From NCBI GenBank assembly GCA_030263615.1, contig SZPH01000006.1:24286-88285 (forward strand): DNA of 64,000 nt. Direction: 5' to 3'. Positions 1 to 8,115 of the stretch are shown one piece after another. This DNA comes from Villigracilis sp900696595. Lineage in GTDB: Bacteria; Chloroflexota; Anaerolineae; Anaerolineales; Villigracilaceae. The position numbers and the translations under genes were made by a program. Each line of letters starts with the position of its first letter. Position 1 is the first letter of the stretch. A model generated the notes under the pieces. That model saw only the letters and a program-made list of their open reading frames with translations, was not told the origin of the DNA and ran no database searches.

Positions 1-27
1 GGTGGACCACTTGGAATGACCGGACAT
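1..27 (-). CDS. yebC: YebC/PmpR-family regulator, N-terminal 9 codons only
   Basis: Partial gene cut by the window edge. Read on the minus strand from an ATG at position 27, the sequence encodes MSGHSKWST, close to the near-invariant N-terminus of YebC/PmpR family proteins (M-A/S-GHSKW). An AAGGAG Shine-Dalgarno lies at about 36-41, well spaced from the ATG. The family acts as a transcriptional regulator or translation factor relieving ribosome stalling. Only nine codons are visible, so the call rests on the N-terminal motif and the good ribosome-binding site. Confidence 0.72.
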
Positions 28-248
28 ACAACGTTCTCCTTCAGGGTTAACCGTCGGCTTATGGGAGCGGACGTTGGAGAACATCCGCTGCGCCCAGCGA
101 GCCTGCTGTTTCGGTTGGGGGTGGGTTTGAACGAAAAAAATTATACCATTTGAGGTTTTGGCGGCGGCATCTGATACAATTGAAAAAAAGCGGCTCCGCA
201 GTTTTATGGAAACGGGAGACCCCCAAAAAATTATCGGAGAGATTCAAG

Positions 249-773
249 ATGACCACAGTTCGAGATAATGTTTTCAAGATCGGCGATAACTTCGTAACCC
301 TGCTTGGGGATGAGGTGAAGGTCGGGCAGGCGGCGCCGGAATTCGCCAGCGTCGCGTCGAGTTGGGCGACGGTAAACCCGCTTCAGGAATCGAAGGGGAA
401 GGTGATCGTGCTATCCGCCGTGCCTTCGCTGGATACGGAGATCTGCGACCGTGAGACCCGCCGCTTCAACGAGGAGGCGTCGAAACTGGGCGACGATATC
501 GTCATTTACACCATCAGCGCGGATTTTCCCATGGCGCAGAAACGCTGGTGCGGCGCGGCGGGCGTGGAGCGGGTGAAGGTCGTTTCGGATGTTGTTGACG
601 CGGAGTTCGGCGTCAAGTACGGGATTCTCATCAAGGAACGCCGCTTCCTGCGCCGTTCGGTTTTCATCGTCGGGCGCGACGGCAGGTTGACCTATGTCAA
701 TTATCTGCCCACTCTCGGCGACGAGCCGGATTACGATGAGGTGATCGCCGCGGCGAAAAAAGCCCTCGGCTGA
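249..773 (+). CDS. tpx: Thiol peroxidase (atypical 2-Cys peroxiredoxin, Tpx)
   Basis: A 174-aa protein that reduces H2O2 and alkyl hydroperoxides using thioredoxin as electron donor in the cytoplasm. The open frame begins at 150, but the ATG at 249 is preferred: it follows a GGAGAG ribosome-binding site and starts where Tpx homology starts (MTTVRDNVFKIGDNF). The peroxidatic cysteine is in the family signature PSLDTEICDRETRRFN (Cys66 from this start). A second cysteine in KRWCGAAG (Cys101) lies 35 residues later, matching the resolving cysteine spacing of Tpx (34 in E. coli). Length is normal for the family. It appears monocistronic, followed by a strong terminator. Confidence 0.95.
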   Translation: MTTVRDNVFKIGDNFVTLLGDEVKVGQAAPEFASVASSWATVNPLQESKGKVIVLSAVPSLDTEICDRETRRFNEEASKLGDDIVIYTISADFPMAQKRWCGAAGVERVKVVSDVVDAEFGVKYGILIKERRFLRRSVFIVGRDGRLTYVNYLPTLGDEPDYDEVIAAAKKALG

Positions 774-821
774 GGTCAATGCCAGGGTTGGCAGACCAAA
801 CCCAAGTACGGGAAAGAGGCG

Positions 822-850
822 AAGCCGTCCCTTTTGGGGCGGCTTTTTTT
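822..850 (+). terminator. Rho-independent terminator after tpx
   Basis: GAAGCCGTCCC and GGGGCGGCTTTTTTT form a stable GC-rich stem with a short TTTT loop and a run of seven T. It ends the tpx transcript before azlC. Confidence 0.9.
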
Positions 851-873
851 ATCCGAATGATAAAATCAAAAAA

Positions 874-1575
874 ATGAGCGAAGCGAAAAGAAATTTCATC
901 GAAGGCGCGCGGGCGGAGGCGCCTATTTTGATCGGGGTGTTTCCATTTGGGCTGATCTACGGCGCGCTGGCGGTGAACTCTGGGCTTTCGACCGCGGCGG
1001 CGCAGTTGATGTCGTCCATCCTGTTTGCGGGGTCGGCGCAGTTTATTACCGCGCAATTGTTCAGCGAAGACACTCCGGCCTTGGTTATGATCCTCACCAT
1101 TGCGGTGGTCAACCTGCGGCACATACTGTATAGCGCGTCGCTCGCGCCTCACTTGAAAGACCTCTCTTTGAGATGGAAGGTTCTGCTTTCTTATCTCCTG
1201 ACCGACGAAGCCTACGCGCCGTCCATTTTGCATTACGAGAAGGAAGGGCTGGCGCGTTTCAAACACTGGTTCCTGTTGGGCGCAGGAGTTTCGCTCTGGC
1301 TGCTCTGGCAACTCAGCACCGCCATCGGCGTTTTTTGGGGCGCGTCCATCCCTGAAAATATCTCGCTCGATTTTGCCTTGCCGTTGACGTTCATCGCAAT
1401 GCTCGTCCCGGCGCTGAAAAAAATTCCCATGGTTGCCGCGGCGTTGAGCGCGGGCGTTGTCGCGTTGCTGGCATATTCCCTGCCGTATAAACTTGGGTTG
1501 ATCCTTGCGGCGTTGACGGGCATTTTGGTCGGCGCGCTCCTCGAAGGGCGCCAGTCCGCGCGGGAGGCGCGATGA
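874..1575 (+). CDS. azlC: AzlC-family permease (branched-chain amino acid export, large subunit)
   Basis: A 233-aa integral membrane protein of the AzlC family. With AzlD it forms a two-component exporter for branched-chain amino acids or analogues. Family hallmarks are visible: GARAEAPILIGVFPFGLIYG near the N-terminus, FAGSAQF around residues 50-57, and VVNLRHILYS around residues 85-94. Several hydrophobic membrane segments follow. The stop overlaps the start of the next gene (ATGA), which implies translational coupling with AzlD. Real substrate is not deducible. Confidence 0.9.
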   Translation: MSEAKRNFIEGARAEAPILIGVFPFGLIYGALAVNSGLSTAAAQLMSSILFAGSAQFITAQLFSEDTPALVMILTIAVVNLRHILYSASLAPHLKDLSLRWKVLLSYLLTDEAYAPSILHYEKEGLARFKHWFLLGAGVSLWLLWQLSTAIGVFWGASIPENISLDFALPLTFIAMLVPALKKIPMVAAALSAGVVALLAYSLPYKLGLILAALTGILVGALLEGRQSAREAR

Positions 1576-1889
1576 CGAATATCTGGCTTGTGATGTTCGC
1601 CGGCGGGCTGATCACCTTCGGGATACGTTTTTCGCTGATCTATCTATTCGGCAGGTTCGAAATCCCCGAAACTTTAAAACGCGCTTTGCATTACGTCCCG
1701 CCTGCGGTGTTCTCCGCCATTATCTTTCCCGAAATTTTTTTAAGCGACGGCGTTCCGGATATCTCCCCCGCCAATCCGCGCCTGCTTGCGGGGTTGCTTG
1801 CGATTCTGACGGCGTGGTTTTCCCGCAACACGCTCGTCACCATTCTGGTTGGGATGGCGGGGTTGTTTTTCTTCCAGTGGGTTCAATGA
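1572..1889 (+). CDS. azlD: AzlD-family membrane protein (small subunit of exporter)
   Basis: A 105-aa protein with about three to four hydrophobic segments and the AzlD pattern GGLITFGIRFSLIYLFGR near the N-terminus, then VPPAVFSAIIFPE. It overlaps azlC by 4 nt, the standard azlCD arrangement. Predicted to pair with AzlC in the cytoplasmic membrane for branched-chain amino acid export. Length is typical. Confidence 0.88.
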   Translation: MTNIWLVMFAGGLITFGIRFSLIYLFGRFEIPETLKRALHYVPPAVFSAIIFPEIFLSDGVPDISPANPRLLAGLLAILTAWFSRNTLVTILVGMAGLFFFQWVQ

Positions 1890-1919
1890 AAGCGCCGGGG
1901 CGCGTTCAACGATCGTCAA

Positions 1920-2819
1920 TTATAGGAAAACGAGATAGACCTGACTGCCCCCGGCTTGCTTTGCGCGAGCCGCCGCCTGGCGCGCCTGTTGGATGATCGG
2001 TTCGACTTCCGTTGTGGAAGTGATGCGCATGATGGACGCCGCCCCCGCGCTGATTTTGAGATTCAAAGGCGGTTCGTTCTGGACCTCGACCCGGGCGCCG
2101 CGCACCCCGGCTATGATCCTCTCCGATATTTTTTCCGCGTCCGCGCCGATGACTCCCGGCAGGGCAAGTATGAATTCGTCCCCCGTCCAGCGTCCGATAC
2201 AGTCGTAGGGGCGGCTCTTCTCGCGGATGACGTTTGCCACCGCCTTGAGGACTTCGTCCCCGGTCTTCGCGCCGAATTTGTCGTTGATTTCCTTGAAGTT
2301 GTCAATGTCGAGCGAGATCAGGCTCAACGGCTGTGATGCGCGCCGCGAGCGTTCCAACTCTCCCGCCGCCTGGCGCAGAAAAGCGGAGCGGTTCATCATG
2401 GATGTCAGCGGGTCGAACGCCGCCTGGGTTTCCAATTGCTCCCTCGCTGTAGCCAGGCTCGAAGTCAGCGAGATGATGCGCTCCGCGATGGCGATGCGAT
2501 TTTTCAATTCCGCCTTCTGGTAGGGGCGCCTCAATGTATCGTCCGCGCCGGGGGAAGATTCTTCCGCGCCTTTTGATGCGATCCTAAGGATGTACACCGG
2601 ATCGGGCGACTGCATTTCCCGCGCGCGACGGATGAATTGGGCTGTCCCCGCATCGGTTGTGTCCTCATTGACGATCAGGAGGCGCGCTCCGCCAGTCTGC
2701 ATTGCGCTCCAGGCCTGCCCGCTCGTGGCGACATACGAAACCGGGTTGTGATTCTCATCCAATATTTGTTTAATGACCGCCAGTTCCTTCACGTCCGCTT
2801 CCAGCACGAGGATGTTCAT
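1920..2819 (-). CDS. Response-regulator-like GGDEF protein (diguanylate cyclase, degenerate motifs)
   Basis: A 299-aa protein. Residues 1-115 look like a CheY-type receiver (MNILVLEADVKELAVIKQIL), but the position of the phosphoacceptor aspartate appears to be Asn51 (LLIVNEDT), so it is probably a pseudo-receiver. Residues 130-299 form a GGDEF domain with FDPLTSMMNRSAF, SLDIDNFKEINDKFG and the signature motif as TGDEF (212-216) in place of GGDEF. Such one-residue variants can retain cyclic-di-GMP synthase activity, so catalysis is uncertain. It is transcribed alone, convergent with azlCD. Confidence 0.85.
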   Translation of the reverse strand: MNILVLEADVKELAVIKQILDENHNPVSYVATSGQAWSAMQTGGARLLIVNEDTTDAGTAQFIRRAREMQSPDPVYILRIASKGAEESSPGADDTLRRPYQKAELKNRIAIAERIISLTSSLATAREQLETQAAFDPLTSMMNRSAFLRQAAGELERSRRASQPLSLISLDIDNFKEINDKFGAKTGDEVLKAVANVIREKSRPYDCIGRWTGDEFILALPGVIGADAEKISERIIAGVRGARVEVQNEPPLNLKISAGAASIMRITSTTEVEPIIQQARQAAARAKQAGGSQVYLVFL

Positions 2820-2919
2820 GTCTGCGCCTTTGCTCCATTATAGCAGGACGGCCTTCCAAACCTGCAAGTCAGATTGCGAATCCGATTTCCGCTCGCCCGC
2901 CGCGCAAGAGATATTTTCG

Positions 2920-2948
2920 TTGACAATTCTAAATCCTCATAGTAATAT
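2920..2948 (+). promoter_or_regulatory. Sigma70-type promoter for tRNA (CAU)
   Basis: TTGACA (2920-2925) and TAATAT (2943-2948) are separated by 17 nt and lie just upstream of the tRNA at 2967, giving an expected start near 2955. Confidence 0.75.
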
Positions 2949-2966
2949 TTGCCCCGCTTTGACCAC

Positions 2967-3041
2967 GCCGAGGTAGCTCAGTGGCAGAGCAGGGGACTCA
3001 TAAGCCCTTGGTCGTGAGTTCAAATCTCACCCTCGGATCCA
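2967..3041 (+). tRNA. tRNA with CAU anticodon (elongator Met or Ile2)
   Basis: Cloverleaf drawn by hand: acceptor GCCGAGG (2967-2973) against CCTCGGA (3031-3037); D arm starting GCTC; anticodon loop CTCATAA with CAU at 2999-3001; T arm GTGAG-TTCAAAT-CTCAC (3014-3030); CCA encoded at 3039-3041. It lacks the three consecutive G-C pairs of initiator tRNA, so it is an elongator Met or a lysidine-modified Ile2 tRNA. Two oddities: G1 faces A72, and the last anticodon-stem pair is A31-G39. Confidence 0.88.
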
Positions 3042-3047
3042 GAAAAG

Positions 3048-3072
3048 ACCCGCCGGTTCGGCGGGTTTTGTT
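3048..3072. terminator. Bidirectional terminator between the tRNA and glycerate kinase
   Basis: CCCGCCG (3049-3055), GTT loop and CGGCGGG (3059-3065) are followed by TTTT on the plus strand; on the minus strand the same stem is followed by TCTTTTC. It can end both the tRNA transcript and the convergent kinase transcript. Confidence 0.8.
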
Positions 3073-3097
3073 GTGCGCAACGCGATAATGTCTCGCG

Positions 3098-4456
3098 CTA
3101 CCAACCAATCAACACTGTCAAATCGTTGACATTCGTCCCGGTTGGGCCGGGTTTGAGCAGATCGCCGAGCGGATCGAAAAAAGCATACGCATCGTTCCGA
3201 CTCAGGAAGGTCTGGGCGTTCATCCCAAGCCTTTCGCCGCGCTGACAGGTTTCCCCTGTTACAACCGCGCCCGCCGCGTCGGTGGGGCCGTCTTCGCCGT
3301 CGGTGGCGAGGGCAATTAACATGACGTTTTGCAACCCGCTCATTTCGATGGCGGCGGCGAGGGCGAGTTCCTGGTTGCGCCCGCCTTTGCCGTCTCCGCG
3401 CAGGGTGACGGTGGTCTCTCCGCCCGCAATTAAACAGAAGGGACGTTTGTAATCGCGTTTGAAATATCCGCATAACTCTTTGGCGCTTTCACGGGCTTCT
3501 CCCTGCCAGGCATCGCCGAGAAAATGCGCGTGAAAGCCAAGCGATTTTGCTTTTTCAAGCCCCGCCTGCGCGGCGAGTAAATTACTTCCGACCAGCACAT
3601 TCTGAACGCGCTCGAATAACGCGTCGCCGGGTTTCGGCGTTTCTGGCGAGCTTTCCAAAACCCGCAAAATCGTCGCGGAGATTTTTTTCATCAAATCATA
3701 TTTCTTCAAAATATTCAGCGCGTCTTCTTTTGTGGACGGGTCCGGCGCGGTCGGGCCGGAGGCAATCGCTTCGAGCGGGTTGCCGACCACGTCGGAGAGG
3801 ATCAAACTCACAACCCGCGCCGGGAACGCGGCTTTGGCGATTCCTCCGCCTTTGACTTTATCGAGATGACGGCGCAGGGCGTTGCTCTCGTCCACGCGCG
3901 CGCCGCACGAGAGCAGTAACTTTGTCAGCGATTGCAGGGCTTCGAGATCAAGGCCGGGCTGGGGCGACGTCATCAGCGCCGAGCCGCCGCCGGAGATCAG
4001 GCAGATGAGCAAATCGCTTTCATCGAGGCTGGATGCGAACTCAAAGGCTTCATTTCCAGCAAGAACGCTTGCTTCGGTTGGGATGGGATGTCCGCCGGGC
4101 AGAATGGTGAATTCTTGCGGGGGCGCAAAATGAATTTTGCGGCACACCGGGGAATCAAAGGCTTGTTTTGGAATGAGCAAGCCGCGGCTGGGAAAAGAGG
4201 CGAGGACGTCCAATAACGCAAGCGACATCGCTTCGGTCGCCTTCCCCAAGCCGAGAATGTTGATCCGCTTGAATTCATCCAGCGGATAAGCGCGGCTTGA
4301 AACATGTAAAATATTTTTGTTCCGACGAACAAAACGGCGGATCGCGTTGCCCGGCTCGACGGCTTCGATGCAGGCGGCAAGGATTTGCGCGATGTCGTCT
4401 CTGCGCGGATGGTTTTGTAAAGCGTCTGCGAAATTTTTCTTGACGAGTTTTGTCAT
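3098..4456 (-). CDS. Glycerate 2-kinase (DUF4147/MOFRL family)
   Basis: A 452-aa protein of the GckA/TtuD-type glycerate kinase family, which phosphorylates D-glycerate to 2-phosphoglycerate. The N-terminal DUF4147 part carries ILGLGKATEAM (around 70-80), PGGHPIP, and the nucleotide-binding-like LISGGGSALM (around 153-162), then KVKGGGIAKAAFPARV and LSDVVGNPLEAIASGPT. The C-terminal MOFRL part has AGGETTVTLRGDGKGGRNQE, ATDGEDGPTDAAGAVV and GPTGTNVNDL. It is divergent from a D-2-hydroxyacid dehydrogenase, which fits a glyoxylate/hydroxypyruvate to glycerate to 2-phosphoglycerate route. Length is normal for the family. Confidence 0.9.
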   Translation of the reverse strand: MTKLVKKNFADALQNHPRRDDIAQILAACIEAVEPGNAIRRFVRRNKNILHVSSRAYPLDEFKRINILGLGKATEAMSLALLDVLASFPSRGLLIPKQAFDSPVCRKIHFAPPQEFTILPGGHPIPTEASVLAGNEAFEFASSLDESDLLICLISGGGSALMTSPQPGLDLEALQSLTKLLLSCGARVDESNALRRHLDKVKGGGIAKAAFPARVVSLILSDVVGNPLEAIASGPTAPDPSTKEDALNILKKYDLMKKISATILRVLESSPETPKPGDALFERVQNVLVGSNLLAAQAGLEKAKSLGFHAHFLGDAWQGEARESAKELCGYFKRDYKRPFCLIAGGETTVTLRGDGKGGRNQELALAAAIEMSGLQNVMLIALATDGEDGPTDAAGAVVTGETCQRGERLGMNAQTFLSRNDAYAFFDPLGDLLKPGPTGTNVNDLTVLIGW

Positions 4457-4899
4457 CTGAGCGGAAGTCCGCTTTAGCGGGCTTTGTAGGAATAGCGCGG
4501 GGGTTCATCCCCGCGCGGGCGTCGGGCGCAAGGCATCGCATCGCGCGCTGATTCGGATATTAGACATTATCGGAAATAAGTCAATGTTCTCTTATCGGAC
4601 GCAGATGAACGCGGATTTACGCTGATAAAAGAATAATAAATCCGCGTTTTCTGCGCTTGTCCGCGTCCAAAATAATTTCCGATAAAATCTATTAATAGTA
4701 TAGTACGCTCTATGAAAACCGCGCCAATCGCGGAGGCTTTTCGCGGCTCTGCATCCTTCGGACTTCTCTCACGCAGCCGCAAATTAAAGTTTACGGTTTG
4801 ATTACCTTACACCTTGTTTTTAGGACGCGGAAAACGCGGATGAACGCAGATTTTTTTGAGGTAATCAGGTTTACGGTATAAACCGCACATGGAGATTCG
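4457..4899. repeat. Intergenic region with dispersed inverted repeats
   Basis: No gene is evident in this 443-bp divergent spacer. It contains an imperfect inverted repeat at about 4597-4671, where GGACGCAGATGAACGCGGAT faces ATCCGCGTTTTCTGCG followed by GTCCGCGTCC. A related fragment (ACGCGGATGAACGCAGAT) recurs at about 4831-4851. These look like copies of a dispersed intergenic element. Promoters for the two flanking divergent genes must also lie here but none is clear. Confidence 0.6.
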
Positions 4900-5892
4900 A
4901 TGACCAAACCCAAAGTGTTCGTCACGCGCATCATCCGCGACGCAGGCTTGACTCTCATCCGCGAGCATTGCCGCGCGGATGTCTGGGATGGCGCCATGCC
5001 GCCTTCGCGCGAGACCATGCTCGAACGCGTTCGCGGCGTGGACGGTCTGCTCTGCCTGCTCACGGATCGGGTTGACGGCGAATTGCTTGACGCGGCGGGT
5101 CCGCAACTAAAAGCGATTAGCAACCACGCAGTCGGGTTCGACAACATCGTCGTGGCGGATGCGACCGCGCGCAAAATTCCGGTGGGCAACACGCCGGGCA
5201 TTCTCACCGATGCGACTGCGGATTTGGCCTTTGCATTGTTGCTCGCCGCCGCGAGGCGGCTGCCGGAATCTCAACGATATTTGCTGGACGGAAAATGGAA
5301 GACATGGGAGCCATCCGCTTTGCTGGGCATGGACCTGGCGGGAAAGACGCTGGGCTTGATCGGCTTCGGGCGCATCGGGCGCGCGGTGGCGAAACGCGCC
5401 GTCGGTTTTGATCTGCGCGTGATTTATTACAGCCCAAACGCCAAGCCGGAGTTCGGCGCAACGCCCGCGAACAGCCTCGATGAATTATTGCGTCAATCCG
5501 ATTTCGTTTCGATCCACACGCCGTTGAACAACTCGACCCGCCGCATGGTGAACGCGGAATTTTTGTCAAAGATGAAAGCGAGCGCGTTGCTGGTCAACAC
5601 CTCGCGCGGCGGAGTCGTGGATCAGGATGCGTTGTACTCGGCGTTGAAATCCAATCAAATCTTCGCCGCCGCGTTGGACGTGACCGACCCCGAACCGCTG
5701 CCTTTGGATTCGCCTCTACTCGCTCTCGAAAACTGCTTCATCGTCCCGCACATCGGCAGCGCCAGCGAGCGGACGCGGGACGAGATGTCGCGTCTCGCGG
5801 CGGAAAACCTCATCGCCGGAGTCAAAGGCGAGCGCCTGCCGCATTGCGTCAACCCGGAAGTGTACGCGGGAAAATTGGAACCGGGCGTTTAA
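4900..5892 (+). CDS. D-isomer-specific 2-hydroxyacid dehydrogenase (glyoxylate/hydroxypyruvate reductase-like)
   Basis: A 330-aa cytoplasmic NAD(P)H-dependent dehydrogenase. The NAD-binding signature GLIGFGRIGRAVAKR sits at about 151-165. The second signature LVNTSRGGVVDQDAL holds the substrate-binding arginine, DPEPLP the catalytic glutamate, and IVPHIGSASERTRDEM the catalytic histidine. The pattern is closest to glyoxylate/hydroxypyruvate reductases (GyaR/GRHPR type). The divergent neighbouring glycerate kinase supports reduction of glyoxylate or hydroxypyruvate to glycolate or D-glycerate. Substrate choice cannot be fixed from sequence. Confidence 0.9.
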   Translation: MTKPKVFVTRIIRDAGLTLIREHCRADVWDGAMPPSRETMLERVRGVDGLLCLLTDRVDGELLDAAGPQLKAISNHAVGFDNIVVADATARKIPVGNTPGILTDATADLAFALLLAAARRLPESQRYLLDGKWKTWEPSALLGMDLAGKTLGLIGFGRIGRAVAKRAVGFDLRVIYYSPNAKPEFGATPANSLDELLRQSDFVSIHTPLNNSTRRMVNAEFLSKMKASALLVNTSRGGVVDQDALYSALKSNQIFAAALDVTDPEPLPLDSPLLALENCFIVPHIGSASERTRDEMSRLAAENLIAGVKGERLPHCVNPEVYAGKLEPGV

Positions 5893-6097
5893 CGCCTGGA
5901 GACAGCGTTTCCTCAACCAAAGCGGGGCATTTGATAAATGCCGAAATTTTTCGTCGCGCTCCGGGAAACTGGTAAAATCGCCCCGCCCTGACTTCAAACG
6001 CTGTCAACAACCGGGAGACGGTAGGGCGACCATGAGCGGGCAAAAGCCTGGCATTCGTTTTGCGCGTTTATAAAAAATCTTCTGGAGTTATCTCAAC

Positions 6098-6520
6098 ATG
6101 CTTTCTGAATCCCTGATCGAAGTCCGCGACCATACGGGACCCGACTATAAACCCCTCGTGGATTACCAGTCCTGGCGCGTGGCGCTGATGAATTACACCG
6201 ACGACCTGACGCCGGACAAAATCAACCGGATGCAAAAGCACACCGAGACCGACGAGGTCTTTGTGTTGATGTCCGGGCGCTGTATTTTGTTCATCGGCGA
6301 AGGAGATGAATCGGTGGCAAAAGTCCACGCGGTGGATATGGAGTTATACAAACTCTACAATGTCAAACGCGGAGTCTGGCACTCGCATACCTTCAGCAGG
6401 GACGCGCGCGTGTTGATCGTGGAGAACCGCGATACGGTGGCGGAGAATTCTCCGTTTGTGGGGTTGAGCGCCGATCAGCAAAGGGAGGTCGTGGAGTTGA
6501 CAAATAAACTCTGGAAATAA
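6098..6520 (+). CDS. Cupin-like hypothetical protein
   Basis: A 140-aa soluble protein with a single-cupin appearance: NRMQKHTETDEVFVLMSGRCILFIGEG (around 46-72) resembles the first cupin motif, and KLYNVKRGVWHSHTFSRDARVLIVENRD (around 86-113) the second, with conserved His, Glu and His residues that could bind a metal. Upstream CTGGAG is a usable ribosome-binding site. It lies 88 bp before a PLP-dependent decarboxylase-like gene in the same direction, so the two may be co-transcribed. I do not recognise a specific function; a ureidoglycolate-lyase-like or sugar-binding cupin role is possible. Confidence 0.7.
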   Translation: MLSESLIEVRDHTGPDYKPLVDYQSWRVALMNYTDDLTPDKINRMQKHTETDEVFVLMSGRCILFIGEGDESVAKVHAVDMELYKLYNVKRGVWHSHTFSRDARVLIVENRDTVAENSPFVGLSADQQREVVELTNKLWK

Positions 6521-6608
6521 ACGAAAGTTCGTCGAACGCAAGCCATCCATGAAAAGGCGCCGCCCCGATGGATGAAAGATCGCCATCCCTCTGAAGGAGT
6601 CGCACTCA

Positions 6609-8039
6609 ATGCACATTCCCCAAACCGGGCTTTCCAAACCGGAAATCCTCGCCATCTTGCAAGCCTTCAAATCCCGCGACATGGATTGGAAGGCGGGAAA
6701 AGTATTCTGCTATGTCTATAATCCGGGCGAAGACCCCGCCGAGGTGATGAAAGAAGCGTATCTTTCCTTCCTCAGCGAAAACGGACTCGACCCGACCGTC
6801 TTTCCCTCCATGCTTAAGGTGGAGACCGACGTTGTCCGCATGACCATCAACCTGTTACGCGGCGATGAGAACGCCGTCGGGCATCTCACGTCAGGCGGGA
6901 CGGAATCGATCATGCTGGCGGTAAAGACCGCGCGCGACAAAGCCCGCGCCGAAAAGCCGCGCGTCGTTCAGCCCGAAATGGTCCTGCCGAAGACCGCGCA
7001 CGCCGCCTTCCACAAAGCCGCGCATTATCTCGGCGTTAAACCCGTCATCGTGGATATTGACCCGCAGACCTTCAAAGTCCGCGCGGAGGATATGGAGAAG
7101 GCGATCACCGAAAACACGATCCTGCTGGTCGCGTCCGCGCCGGGTTATTCGCAGGGCGTGATTGACCCGATTGCGGAGGTCGGCAAGATCGCGCAGAGAC
7201 ACAATCTGCTCTTCCATGTGGATGCGTGCGTGGGCGGCGTTCATCTTTCGTTCATGCGCAAACTCGGCTGCGAAGTCCCCGATTTCGATTTCACCGTCCC
7301 GGGGGTTACTTCGATCTCGACCGACCTGCATAAATACGGATACGCGGCGAAAGGTTGTTCAGTCGTCATGTATCGCAACAGGGACATCCGCAAATATCAG
7401 ATCTTCGCCTGCACCGACACGACGGGATATACGCTCGTCAACCCGACGGTTCTCAGCACGAAAGGCGGCGGCCCCTATGCGGGCGCATGGGCGTTGATGA
7501 ATTTCCTCGGCGAAGAGGGTTACAAGCGCATCGTCCAGGCGACGCAGGACGCTGCAAAAAAACTGATGGACGGCGTCAACGCCATTCCCGGACTGCGCGT
7601 GTTGGGCGAACCGGCCATGTGTATGTTCTCCTTCGCATCGGACGAGATCAACGTTTATCAACTGGCGGATGAGATGGGCAAACGCGGCTGGTACTTGCAG
7701 GGACAATTTTCCACGCCGCTGACTCCCCGCAACCTGCACATCTCGGTCAACTTCGGCAACGCTCACAGCGTGGACGCGCTGCTCGAAGATTTGCGCGAAT
7801 GTGTGGAGTCCGTCAGGAAAAAGGAGCCGATCGATTCGGACTCGATCAAGGCCCTGGTCGGCGCAGCGCTTCAAAGTCCGGACCCGGAGGCGGCGTTCGG
7901 TCAACTTGCCGCATCCGCCGGGCTGACGGGAACCGATCTTCCCAGCGAGATGGCGTTCATCAACGAGGTCATGGACGCCCTGCCGGATTCGGTCTGCAAT
8001 ACGTTTCTGATCAATTACTTCAATGACCTATATATGTAA
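6609..8039 (+). CDS. PLP-dependent group II decarboxylase family, sphingosine-1-phosphate lyase-like
   Basis: A 476-aa fold-type I PLP enzyme. GHLTSGGTESIMLAVKTARDK (around 90-110) is the cofactor-phosphate region of the group II decarboxylase / sphingosine-1-phosphate lyase family. FHVDACVGG holds the PLP-pyridine aspartate, and STDLHKYGYAAKGCS the Schiff-base lysine (around Lys244). The DLHKYGYAAKG context is more typical of sphingosine-phosphate lyases than of glutamate decarboxylases. A AAGGAG ribosome-binding site precedes the ATG. The substrate is unknown: it may be a phosphorylated long-chain base or an amino acid. No sphingolipid biosynthesis genes are nearby. Confidence 0.82.
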   Translation: MHIPQTGLSKPEILAILQAFKSRDMDWKAGKVFCYVYNPGEDPAEVMKEAYLSFLSENGLDPTVFPSMLKVETDVVRMTINLLRGDENAVGHLTSGGTESIMLAVKTARDKARAEKPRVVQPEMVLPKTAHAAFHKAAHYLGVKPVIVDIDPQTFKVRAEDMEKAITENTILLVASAPGYSQGVIDPIAEVGKIAQRHNLLFHVDACVGGVHLSFMRKLGCEVPDFDFTVPGVTSISTDLHKYGYAAKGCSVVMYRNRDIRKYQIFACTDTTGYTLVNPTVLSTKGGGPYAGAWALMNFLGEEGYKRIVQATQDAAKKLMDGVNAIPGLRVLGEPAMCMFSFASDEINVYQLADEMGKRGWYLQGQFSTPLTPRNLHISVNFGNAHSVDALLEDLRECVESVRKKEPIDSDSIKALVGAALQSPDPEAAFGQLAASAGLTGTDLPSEMAFINEVMDALPDSVCNTFLINYFNDLYM

Positions 8040-8051
8040 TCTGCGCGGGCG

Positions 8052-8075
8052 ATCTTCCGCTTTTTGACGGAAGAT
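8052..8075 (+). terminator. Hairpin after the PLP enzyme gene
   Basis: ATCTTCCG (8052-8059) and CGGAAGAT (8068-8075) pair perfectly around an 8-nt loop. There is no T tract after it, so it may be a weak terminator or only an mRNA-stabilising hairpin. Confidence 0.4.
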
Positions 8076-8115
8076 TGCTGTCGCCGGAATATTTGCCAAA
8101 CAATTAGGAGAAGAG

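Noticed and set aside
2967..3041. Initiator tRNA-fMet
   Set aside because: Lacks the three G-C pairs in the anticodon stem and has C11 in the D arm; only the 1-72 mismatch is initiator-like.
4567..4782. Minus-strand 71-codon frame between the kinase and dehydrogenase
   Set aside because: Overlaps the inverted repeats; no ribosome-binding site or recognisable motif.
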